64,000 nucleotides of DNA, taken from positions 1 to 64,000 of the forward strand of contig DATAXP010000070.1 of assembly GCA_036272935.1 (NCBI GenBank). The letters run 5' to 3'. The DNA comes from DATAXP01 sp036272935 (lineage in GTDB: Bacteria > Planctomycetota > Planctomycetia > Pirellulales > PNKZ01). Below are positions 26,783-34,237 of this stretch, one piece after another (the stretch's first letter is position 1; each line of letters begins with the position of its first letter). The notes under the pieces were generated by a model, which made no database searches, was not told where the DNA came from, and saw only the letters and a program-made list of their open reading frames with translations. A program made the translations under genes and the position numbers.

Positions 26783-26971
26783 ATGAAGTGCTGCAATTGT
26801 CTGTCGCATTCGGCTCGCATCGAGTGGCCGCAGTCGCTGGAGTGGCTGGTTTCGCCGGTAATTTCGCCAGTGTTCTGCAACCGTTGCTTGAAGCGATACT
26901 ACGTTCTCAGCGTCCAAGCTGTTTCGAATATGGTGTTACGCCGCCTGCACATCGGTCGTCACGGCATGTGA
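26783..26971 (+). CDS. zinc-ribbon miniprotein
   Basis: This 62-residue protein begins MKCCNC with a second pair of cysteines at CNRC about 30 residues later, a simple CxxC-x(n)-CxxC zinc ribbon. The ribosome site is excellent: AGGAGG at 26769-26774, eight bases before ATG. Many planctomycetes carry small proteins of this layout with a hydrophobic LEWLVSPVI-like segment between the pairs. Function is unknown. The gene is on the opposite strand to its neighbours and ends near a terminator that serves the other strand. Confidence 0.6.
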   Translation: MKCCNCLSHSARIEWPQSLEWLVSPVISPVFCNRCLKRYYVLSVQAVSNMVLRRLHIGRHGM

Positions 26972-26988
26972 CGGTTCTGTCCCTGTGG

Positions 26989-27029
26989 AAAAAAATTGCC
27001 GCGCGCCGGGCAAGGCCAGCGCGCGGCAA
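26989..27029 (-). terminator. intrinsic terminator of the His/Gly-rich gene
   Basis: On the minus strand an 11-base stem (GC-rich, arms at 27019-27029 and 26996-27006, loop of 12) is followed by seven T residues. It lies about 70 bases downstream of the stop of the 27100-27921 gene and is the clearest intrinsic terminator in the window. Confidence 0.85.
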
Positions 27030-27099
27030 CCAACGCCGTTGGGGGGAGCGGACGGCGATTAGGAAGATGTCGGGGGGGCGGATCATCACCCGGCTAGGG

Positions 27100-27921
27100 C
27101 TACGACGCCGAACTGTGTGTCGCCGGGCTCGGCTTTCCGCCGGCGTTTGAGGATGAATGCGAACCACCCTTGCTGAGCGCTTCGCGGTCAGCTTTAACGT
27201 CGTGGTGGTCGGCGTTCAGCCTGTGTTCATCGTGATGCAGGTCGTGCCGGTCATGGCCCTCTCGCCGCTCGTCGTGACCCAGCGACCGCTGGTCGCTGTG
27301 CAGCTTGTTGTAGTCGCTCTGCAGGGCCTTGGTGTTGCCCGCGGCTCGATCCCGCGCAATGGCGCCGAGATCGGTCGACAGGTTCCGCCGGTCGGTCGAT
27401 AGGCGTTGCTCCTGGCCTTGAACCGCCTGGCGGTCGCGGCTCAGGTTCGAACGATCGTTTTGCAAGGAGCGACGCTCGACGTGCTGATTGGCGGTCGCTC
27501 GGGGTAGATCGTGCCGAGCCGCGGCCGGCGTTGTCGCATGCCCAGTCGCATGCCGGGCTTGTTCGTGACGCATGTCACGGTGCATGTCGTGACGGGATTC
27601 ATCACGCCGCATGTCGTGGCGGAACTCTTCGTGCCGAGCGGCCGCGCCCGGATGGTTGCCGGCGCCTTGAGCCAAGGCGTGGGCCGCCGCGGCGGGATGC
27701 GCATGGCCGGTCCAGCCAGCGCCTGCTCCGCCGACATGGCCGTTACCCATATCGCCGCCGTGATGTCCGCCGCCAGCATGCCCACCGCCCGGATGTCCGC
27801 CGCCAGCATGTCCGCCGGGGTTGCCACCACCACCACCACCACCATGCGGGCCATGGGCCAACGCCAAGGAAGGAACCAGTACCAAAGCACCGACAACCCA
27901 ACTCAACAGCGCGTGTCTCAT
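27100..27921 (-). CDS. His/Gly-rich exported protein
   Basis: This 273-residue protein has a signal peptide (MRHALLSWVVGALVLVPSLA, cleavage near ALAH). The next part is extremely rich in Gly and His (GPHGGGGGGG, GGHPGGGHAGGGHHGGD), then a His/Arg/Asp repeat region (RHDMRRDESRHDMHRDMRHE) and a charged helical region with a loose repeat (LSRDRQAVQGQEQRLSTDRR). Repeated histidines suggest metal binding or acid-base buffering at the surface. It is intrinsically disordered in style and no family is recognised. The ATG has GGAG eight bases upstream. Confidence 0.75.
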   Translation of the reverse strand: MRHALLSWVVGALVLVPSLALAHGPHGGGGGGGNPGGHAGGGHPGGGHAGGGHHGGDMGNGHVGGAGAGWTGHAHPAAAAHALAQGAGNHPGAAARHEEFRHDMRRDESRHDMHRDMRHEQARHATGHATTPAAARHDLPRATANQHVERRSLQNDRSNLSRDRQAVQGQEQRLSTDRRNLSTDLGAIARDRAAGNTKALQSDYNKLHSDQRSLGHDERREGHDRHDLHHDEHRLNADHHDVKADREALSKGGSHSSSNAGGKPSPATHSSAS

Positions 27922-28151
27922 GGCTCGTGCTCCGCGGATGCCGTATCGAAGGTGAATGCCTACAGCGTATTGCTTGGCTATTCAAAGCTATGTCAACTGC
28001 GGACCACCGGTTCGCGGGACGAGCAGAGCAAATCCTAACTTTTCCGCGAGGTGCGGCAGGTCACGGACCGGTGGCGCGGTGCATGTCGCGATTCGGCAAC
28101 ACGGTGAAGCGAGAATGAATCGTGCCGCCGCCGGGAAACAAGCCCAGCTCG

Positions 28152-29477
28152 CTAAACGGCGGGGTAATCGACCGCGGTGCCGCGGTCCATCGCTTCGTTG
28201 GCCATCAGCACCGTGCAAGTGTCGCGCAGTCCTTCGTGCACGTCGCAAATTGTCTTCGGATCGCGGCGGCGAACATGGTCGATAAAGCTCACCAGTTCGT
28301 CGCGGGTGTCGTCGCCGTCAAGGTTGTCGATCTCGATCGGCTCGCCGCGATGGGCCCAAGGGCTGTTCGACAGCTTGAGCGTCTTGCCGCTGGTGATGAC
28401 GCTGGCCCCCTCGTCGGCTTCGCCGCCGGTGCCGCGCTGCACGAGGCGCCCGGCCGGGTCGGTGGACTTTTCGCGAAACATCAGCCCCTTGTTGCTGGTC
28501 AGGTAAAGCGTCCCCGCGGTTCCCATCACCAGTTCCGAGGCCCCTTCGTAGGCATTATTGCACAGCGATGAGTACGTGACACGGACGGTGTGCTCGGTGC
28601 CGTCGCCGACCATCACACCGTTGTTAGCGCTGACGAAGCGAGCCGGCATCGCGTACTCGTAGATGCAAAACACGTTATCGTTCACGTCGCGGCCGTCGCG
28701 CCAGTAGTCGATCCCGCCGCTGGCCATCACACGCCACGGCGCGCAGCCCAGAATCCAATTGGCCACATCCATCTGGTGGCTGCCCAGCTCGGCCATCAGT
28801 CCGCCGGAACTTTCGCGGTATAGCCGCCAGTTAAGCTTCCGCTCGAGTTGGCTCCACGCCGGGTCGGAGCGCGGCGCGGGTACCGGTCGCCGCCAGTTGT
28901 TGTTGCGATGCCACTGCGACTTGATCGCGGTGATCTGCCCGAGCATGCCGGCCTGCACCATCGCCGCAGCCTGTTGGTAGATCGGATTCGCGCGGCGTTG
29001 CAAGCCCACCTGGAACACCCGGCCACTCGACTCCACACGGCGCACGAGCTGCCGCGCCTCGTCGACGCTGTAGCACATGGTCTTCTCGCAGAACACGTCG
29101 CAGTCGGCGTCGAGCGCGTCGCAGGTGATCGCGTAATGCGCTACCAGCGGCACCGCGATCACCACGGCGCGTGGCCGCAGTTCGTCGAACATGCGACGGT
29201 AATCATCAAACGGCTTGGCTGTGTCGCCGGCGTATTTGGCGCCGCGCGCCAGGTGGGGCGGATAGTTATCGCATACGCCGGTGATGTTCACGCCGGGAAT
29301 CGTCGAGAGGCTGCGCAGCAAATCGGACCCGCGGCCACCGGCGCCGATCACCACTACGTCGATCGGTTCGGGCTTGTCGGCAGCGCGAAGTTGCTGAGTG
29401 CCCGCCACGATCGCCATTGCGGCGCTCGCTTCGAGAAAGCCGCGGCGGGTTGTGCTTGTCCGGGACGGCGGCGTCAT
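28152..29477 (-). CDS. Tat-exported Gfo/Idh/MocA family oxidoreductase
   Basis: This 441-residue protein carries a Tat signal (TSTTRRGFLEASAAMAIVAG) and then the NAD(P)-binding fold (IDVVVIGAGGRGSDLLRSL) with the CEKTM motif (DCDVFCEKTMCYSVDEARQL). The C-terminal domain includes GSHQMDVANWILG. These exported dehydrogenases act on sugars or cyclic polyols in the periplasm; the substrate cannot be deduced. The start ATG overlaps the stop of the apbE gene by four bases (ATGA), so it is the third gene of an operon with a zinc alcohol dehydrogenase and an FMN transferase. Confidence 0.88.
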   Translation of the reverse strand: MTPPSRTSTTRRGFLEASAAMAIVAGTQQLRAADKPEPIDVVVIGAGGRGSDLLRSLSTIPGVNITGVCDNYPPHLARGAKYAGDTAKPFDDYRRMFDELRPRAVVIAVPLVAHYAITCDALDADCDVFCEKTMCYSVDEARQLVRRVESSGRVFQVGLQRRANPIYQQAAAMVQAGMLGQITAIKSQWHRNNNWRRPVPAPRSDPAWSQLERKLNWRLYRESSGGLMAELGSHQMDVANWILGCAPWRVMASGGIDYWRDGRDVNDNVFCIYEYAMPARFVSANNGVMVGDGTEHTVRVTYSSLCNNAYEGASELVMGTAGTLYLTSNKGLMFREKSTDPAGRLVQRGTGGEADEGASVITSGKTLKLSNSPWAHRGEPIEIDNLDGDDTRDELVSFIDHVRRRDPKTICDVHEGLRDTCTVLMANEAMDRGTAVDYPAV

Positions 29478-30349
29478 ATCGGTCTGTTGAACCACTGCAG
29501 TCGCGGAATTCCGGTGTCGATGCTGGCCCACGCGGCCGACCATTCATCGCCGGCGTTTCTGGCAGTATACGCCGCCGCTCGCTCGCGTCCCATGCACAAC
29601 AGTGCCGTGCTAAGCACCTCGGCCTCGGCCGCGCTGCGGGCTACGACGGTGCACGCCGCTTGCCCGGTGAGCCGCCGACCAAGGTGCGGATCGATGAGAT
29701 CCGATTCCGACGCCTCGCGTGCCAGCACGCCCGAAGTCGAGATCGCTCGGCCATCGAGCACCACCTGTCCCAACTCGCCGCCCCTGGCGTCCTCCGCCTG
29801 CCACGGTGCCCGGATGCCTACCTGCCAGGGCCGCCCAGCGGCATCGCTGCCAAGGCCCAGCACCGAGCTGGTTCCTCCGTGGATCAAAGCCCGCCCGACA
29901 CTGTACTCCCCGAGCAGCTCCACCACGCAATCGAGCGCATATCCCTTGCCGAACGCGCCAAAATCGAGTCGCATTGCGCCGTTCGTGAACCGTGCGGTGC
30001 GCGATCGTTCATCGAGCAATAGCTCACCACGCTGGCTGTCCGCATCGGCCGTCACATCGAAGAACCCTTCGGTTCGATTGCGCCACTCCAGGCAGCAACG
30101 GAGGATTTCGAACAGCTCGACGTCGACGAGTACTGGTTCCATGGCTGCATGGCGATTGACGCGTGACACCTCACTACGAGGATCGAACCGCGACAGTAGC
30201 CGCTCAATGCGCGCGATCTCTTCGAGCGCGGCATTAGCCACCGCGTCGAGGTGTTCGCGCTCATCGCCGACCAGGCAAATCTCGAACCGCGTCGCCATGG
30301 CGTCGCAGGCGTGAAACACTTCGACCGGCGACGGTCCACATTCGCTCAT
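29474..30349 (-). CDS. apbE: ApbE-type FAD:protein FMN transferase
   Basis: This 291-residue protein has the ApbE layout: MATRFEICLVGDE, IARIERLLSRFDPRSEVSRV, MRLDFGAFGKGYALD, VGRALIHGGTSSVLGLG, and AISTSGVLAREASES. Such enzymes attach FMN to target flavoproteins outside the cytoplasm. No signal peptide or lipobox is visible, which is unusual for exported ApbE and may mean a cytoplasmic target. Start and stop both overlap neighbours by four bases (ATGA), so this is the middle gene of a coupled three-gene operon. Confidence 0.85.
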   Translation of the reverse strand: MSECGPSPVEVFHACDAMATRFEICLVGDEREHLDAVANAALEEIARIERLLSRFDPRSEVSRVNRHAAMEPVLVDVELFEILRCCLEWRNRTEGFFDVTADADSQRGELLLDERSRTARFTNGAMRLDFGAFGKGYALDCVVELLGEYSVGRALIHGGTSSVLGLGSDAAGRPWQVGIRAPWQAEDARGGELGQVVLDGRAISTSGVLAREASESDLIDPHLGRRLTGQAACTVVARSAAEAEVLSTALLCMGRERAAAYTARNAGDEWSAAWASIDTGIPRLQWFNRPI

Positions 30350-31440
30350 GGCTGAACCGCGACGCGCAAGGCGCCGTTGGTAGTGGCATACCGGAACGCC
30401 TCATCGACGTCGGCCAGTGAGAAGCGGCGTTCCACCAACCCGGCAATAGGATATGACTGCGACGCCCGCTCAAGAAAATCGATCGCTGCTACTAGATCGT
30501 CGGGCCCGTAATTGTGGAGCCCGCAGATCGAGAGCATCCGCCGCACGATCTGCTCGCCGTCGATCGCCAACGGCCGCGACGGACGCACGGCGCCGATCAA
30601 GACCGCCCGCCCGCCGATGCGCAGCGACTGCACAGCGGCCTCCATTGCCTCGGCCGATCCGGCAAGCTCGAGCGCCACGTCGACGCCGCGACCCTCGGTT
30701 CGCTGCATGATCTCGCCAACCATCTGCTGAGGTTCGACGAACGTGATTGCCGCCGTCGCCCCAAATCGCATCGCCGTGGCAAGGCGATCGGCATTCACGT
30801 CGGTGATATAGATCTCGGTTGCACCGCGCGATGCCGCCGTCGCCGCGGCAATCAGGCCCAGCATTCCGGCGCCGAAGATTAATACGCGCTGGCCGCTCGT
30901 TTGGCCAGCAAGGCGGAAACCACCGGCAACAGTTGCCGCGGCACAGTTCGCCAGGCAGGCCACTTCGTCGGGCAGTGTCGCGGGGAGAACCAGCACGGTC
31001 GTGCCGGATCGCAGGTGACAGTGCTCGGCCAGCCCGCCACTCAAGCCACCTTCCGCCGTCAGTTCTTCGTGTCCGTATTTGAACAGCCGCTCGCACTTCT
31101 GCGGCAGATCGCGCGTGCAAAAGAAGCACTCGCCACAACTGGCGGCAATCGACCAGGTGATTCGCTGGCCGACTTCGAGCACTTGGCCGCGGCGGTCGTG
31201 TATCGTCGGGCCGGGACCGATGGCCGCAATCTCCCCCATGATCTCGTGCCCGAGGATCGTAGGCACCAGGGCCGATCGCTTTCCCTGCCACGTGTGCAGG
31301 TCGCTACCGCAGAGCGTACACAGGCCAATGCGCACCAGCAGCTCTCCGGCGGCCAGCTCGGGCAACGGTAGCCGCCGCAGCTCGAAGCGTTGGTCGGGGC
31401 CGTGGAAGACGGCGGCAAGCGATGTTTGCGCCATTTGCAT
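30346..31440 (-). CDS. zinc-dependent medium-chain alcohol dehydrogenase, phosphonate-associated type
   Basis: This 364-residue MDR enzyme has the catalytic zinc and structural zinc patterns (LCTLCGSDLHTWQG, GHEIMGE, then SCGECFFCTRDLPQKC) and the NAD-binding GAGMLGLIAAATAAS. It resembles the putative phosphonate-catabolism alcohol dehydrogenase family; the divergent phnX next door supports that. ATG 31440 is used; ATG 31434 is also possible. It is first of three coupled genes. Confidence 0.82.
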   Translation of the reverse strand: MQMAQTSLAAVFHGPDQRFELRRLPLPELAAGELLVRIGLCTLCGSDLHTWQGKRSALVPTILGHEIMGEIAAIGPGPTIHDRRGQVLEVGQRITWSIAASCGECFFCTRDLPQKCERLFKYGHEELTAEGGLSGGLAEHCHLRSGTTVLVLPATLPDEVACLANCAAATVAGGFRLAGQTSGQRVLIFGAGMLGLIAAATAASRGATEIYITDVNADRLATAMRFGATAAITFVEPQQMVGEIMQRTEGRGVDVALELAGSAEAMEAAVQSLRIGGRAVLIGAVRPSRPLAIDGEQIVRRMLSICGLHNYGPDDLVAAIDFLERASQSYPIAGLVERRFSLADVDEAFRYATTNGALRVAVQP

Positions 31441-31470
31441 AGGATACGATCCAGGCGAGTCGTTATCCTA
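31440..31470. promoter_or_regulatory. inverted repeat between divergent dehydrogenase and phnX
   Basis: TAGGATACGA at 31440-31449 and TCGTTATCCTA at 31460-31470 form an imperfect inverted repeat with one missing base. It lies in the 65-base divergent gap and touches the start codon of the dehydrogenase. It is a plausible operator controlling both units. No -35/-10 pair is clear. Confidence 0.4.
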
Positions 31471-31505
31471 GAGCGACGTTGGGAATCCGGGCGGGAACCA
31501 CCACG

Positions 31506-32339
31506 ATGCGAACCTTCGATCATCGCCACCGCTACGATGGCAAGCTCAAGGCAGTGCTGTTTGACTGGGCGGGCACGATCGTGGATTACGGCAGTTGCGC
31601 GCCGGCCGCGGTGTTCATCGAGGTGTTTCGCGATCGCGGCGTCGAAATCACGATCGCCGAGGCGCGTGAGCCGATGGGCAAGGCGAAGCGCGACCACATC
31701 GAATCACTGCTCGCCATGCCGCGCATCGCACGGGCCTGGCAAGAACGTCATGACCGAGCGACCCGCGATGGCGATATCGACGCGCTGTACGCCGAGTTTC
31801 TGCCACGGCAGCTCGCATGTCTCGCCGAGCACTCCGTGTTGATCCCGGGCGTGTTGCCTGTGATTGATGCCTGCCGGCGGCGCGGCATGAAGATCGGTAG
31901 CAGCACCGGCTACGTGCGCGAATTGATGGACGTGGTGCTGCGCGAGGCGCGGCGGCAGCGGCTCGAAGTCGATGCGATGGTTTGCGCCAGCGACGTAAGC
32001 CAGGGGCGTCCGGCGCCGTGGATGTGCCTCGAAAATGCGCGCCGGCTCGATGTATCCCCGATGGCGGCGATCGTCGCAGTCGACGATACGCCCGTGGGAA
32101 TCGAGGCGGGCGTGAGTGCGGGCATGTGGACCGTTGGCGTGGCGCTGAGCGGCAACGAGATGGGGTTGACCCCTGCTGCCATCGAACGGCTGTCACCGGT
32201 CGAGCGCGAACAACGGCTCGAGCGCGCCACTGCCCGACTCGCGGAGGCAGGCGCACATTTTGTGATCGGTAGTGTCGCTGACCTGCTGCCAGTGCTCGAT
32301 GCAATCGAGCAGCGTTTGGCAGCCGGCGAGCGCCCGTAA
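31506..32339 (+). CDS. phnX: phosphonoacetaldehyde hydrolase
   Basis: This 277-residue HAD enzyme hydrolyses phosphonoacetaldehyde to acetaldehyde and phosphate. The nucleophile Asp and helper Thr are in LFDWAGTIVDYGSCAPAAVF, the cap lysine region is PMGKAKRDHIESLL, and GSSTGYVREL and DDTPVGIEAGVSAGMWTVG complete the fold. Aminotransferase PhnW is not in the window. It is divergent from the dehydrogenase-apbE-oxidoreductase operon, and the shared intergenic palindrome hints at joint control. ATG 31506 is used; the upstream TTG is less likely. Confidence 0.9.
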   Translation: MRTFDHRHRYDGKLKAVLFDWAGTIVDYGSCAPAAVFIEVFRDRGVEITIAEAREPMGKAKRDHIESLLAMPRIARAWQERHDRATRDGDIDALYAEFLPRQLACLAEHSVLIPGVLPVIDACRRRGMKIGSSTGYVRELMDVVLREARRQRLEVDAMVCASDVSQGRPAPWMCLENARRLDVSPMAAIVAVDDTPVGIEAGVSAGMWTVGVALSGNEMGLTPAAIERLSPVEREQRLERATARLAEAGAHFVIGSVADLLPVLDAIEQRLAAGERP

Positions 32340-32531
32340 GACGTATCACGTCGCGCGTTTGCGCCGTACACGGAGCACGCCTGCCAGCACCTCCGAGGGG
32401 TACATCTAATGCATTTGTCCCCGATTGAGCTTGTCCCGCACTATACAATCCAATGGTGTGCGATCAGAATCGTAAGTGAATCGCTGGGGGCAGTTTTGCG
32501 TTGTGCGGCAAACCCCATGGATCAACGTGCC

Positions 32532-33008
32532 ATGACACGCGAAACCGTCGGACGCATGATGGAAATCCTGCTCGTCGAAGACAGCTTGGTCGACGCCAGT
32601 GCCACGATGGGCGCCTTGAGGCACGCTCATGTCAAGCATCGGCTCACGCTGGTGCGCGACGGCGACGAAGCCAACGAGTTCCTGCACCGCCAGGGTAAAT
32701 TCGCCAGTGCACCGCAACCTGATCTGATCCTGCTCGACTTGCACCTGCCCAAGAAAGACGGACTGGAATTGCTCGCCGAGATGCGCAGCGACTTTCGCCT
32801 GCGCGATATTCCCGTCGTGGTGCTCACGGCCAGCGCCGACGAAGTCGATCGGAACCGCAGCGCCACGTTGCAGGTCGAGCATTACATGCTCAAGCCGGTG
32901 AACGTCGATAAGTTTGTCGCCGTGGTCCGCGAGCTAAAAAACTGTTGGTTCACCGAGTTGGTGCTGGCGGCCGCCGAGCAGCACCACTGCGCCGCCGCGG
33001 ATAAGTAA
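32532..33008 (+). CDS. single-domain response regulator (Rcp1-like)
   Basis: This 158-residue protein has a receiver domain: acidic pocket in EILLVEDS, phosphoacceptor Asp in PDLILLDLHLPKKDGLELL, Thr in VVVLTASADEVD, Lys in YMLKPVN. There is no output domain, so it acts through protein partners, like the Rcp1 group that pairs with phytochrome or hybrid kinases. The C-terminal tail is His-containing and variable. Several Met codons precede it; ATG 32532 leaves the usual short N-terminus. No kinase is adjacent. Confidence 0.8.
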   Translation: MTRETVGRMMEILLVEDSLVDASATMGALRHAHVKHRLTLVRDGDEANEFLHRQGKFASAPQPDLILLDLHLPKKDGLELLAEMRSDFRLRDIPVVVLTASADEVDRNRSATLQVEHYMLKPVNVDKFVAVVRELKNCWFTELVLAAAEQHHCAAADK

Positions 33009-33014
33009 CTCGCA

Positions 33015-34016
33015 TTACGGCGGACAGCTTGCCCGCCGCAATCGATCGCGGACCGCCAGCCATTGGGACTCGTCCGGGGGCATTTCAACCACGATGCGGT
33101 CGATCGCCGCCGATTCCAGCTCGTGCAGCGCGCTGTACAGGGCGGCACTGTAGCCCGCGACGTCGTTGCGAAGCGCGACCACGACCGCGGCCTGGGGTGA
33201 CTTTCGCGATTGCCGGACGATCCAACCCACGCGGAGTCCCTTGGCGACGTGCTCAGCCACGCGCGCTGTCGCGTCCCCTTCGACGCATTCCAGCGGCACG
33301 GTCGGAGCGTAGTGCCGCGGCATCATGCCCGGTGACGGAGCGGGCTGCCGCTCGTTTATCTCGGCGGCCACGCGGATCGGCGTGCCGAGCACTGCTTCCA
33401 ATTCGGCGACGCCAATCAATCCCGGCCGCAGCAACCGCGGGTGTTCGCCGCTCAAATCGAGCACGGTCGATTCCAGCCCGCCAGGACACGCGCCGCCGTC
33501 GAGCACCATGTCGACACGATCGTTTAGCGTCTTCAGCACATGCTGAGCAGTCGTGGAGGAGATGCCCGTCGACGTGTTCGCACTCGGTGCGGCCAAGGGG
33601 ACTCCCGAGGCGGCCAAAAGTGCCCGGGCCACCGGATGACTCGGCATGCGCAAGGCCACCGTCGCGCCGCCAGCGGTGGTGGTCTCGGGAACCAGCGACG
33701 TCTTCGGAAGGACGATCGTCAGCGGACCAGGCCAGAAGCGCTCGGCGAGCTTCTCTGCCGCCGCGGGCCAGGTGGTCGCTAGTCGCTGCGCATCAGCAAT
33801 GGTGCCGACGTGGACGATCAACGGGTTCGTTGCCGGGCGTCCCTTGGCCCGATAGATGCCCGCCACCGCCTCGACATCGAGCGCGTTGGCCCCAAGGCCA
33901 TAGACCGTCTCGGTCGGAAAGACGACGAGCCCGCCGGCGCGCAGCACGGCAGCAGCGCGCGCAATCGCCGTGGGATCGGGCAATTGCGGATCGACCGGCA
34001 GCACAATGGTGGTCAC
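33015..34016 (-). CDS. tsaC: L-threonylcarbamoyladenylate synthase (Sua5-type)
   Basis: This 333-residue protein makes the carbamoyl-threonyl adenylate used for the t6A modification of tRNAs reading ANN codons. The YrdC domain is clear (GGLVVFPTETVYGLGANALD, FWPGPLTIVLPKTSLVPE, GVPLAAPSANTSTGISST). A Sua5 C-terminal domain follows (SPGMMPRHYAP, then LRVGWIVRQSR). GTG 34016 fits the family start; an upstream GTG at 34076 would add 20 residues. It ends 6 bases from the response regulator stop, convergent with it. Confidence 0.9.
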   Translation of the reverse strand: MTTIVLPVDPQLPDPTAIARAAAVLRAGGLVVFPTETVYGLGANALDVEAVAGIYRAKGRPATNPLIVHVGTIADAQRLATTWPAAAEKLAERFWPGPLTIVLPKTSLVPETTTAGGATVALRMPSHPVARALLAASGVPLAAPSANTSTGISSTTAQHVLKTLNDRVDMVLDGGACPGGLESTVLDLSGEHPRLLRPGLIGVAELEAVLGTPIRVAAEINERQPAPSPGMMPRHYAPTVPLECVEGDATARVAEHVAKGLRVGWIVRQSRKSPQAAVVVALRNDVAGYSAALYSALHELESAAIDRIVVEMPPDESQWLAVRDRLRRASCPP

Positions 34017-34172
34017 ATGGTCGATGATCGCTGGCCGGCCGACGATCGACAAGGCGGCGCGTGCCGCGCCGGCCACCGCCGCGGCACGCGCCTCGAATCG
34101 AAGTAAACAAACAGGCTGCTCGCGGGCCTCAATTCCCGAACAATCCGTTTCGAGCAGCCGGAAACTAAATGC

Positions 34173-34236
34173 AAAAGTCAGAATGTAGAAGTCAGAAGTG
34201 CGGAACTTCTGCGTTCTGACTTCTTACTTCTGCCTT
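34173..34236. repeat. AGAAGTCAGAA / TTCTGACTTCT inverted repeat
   Basis: AGAAGTCAGAA at 34187-34197 pairs with TTCTGACTTCT at 34214-34224, inside a low-GC stretch of AGAAGT-type words on both sides. It sits between tsaC and the end of nrdJ. It looks like a dispersed short repeat and may also act in nrdJ transcript ending, though there is no T-run after the arm. Confidence 0.65.
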
Positions 34237-34237
34237 A

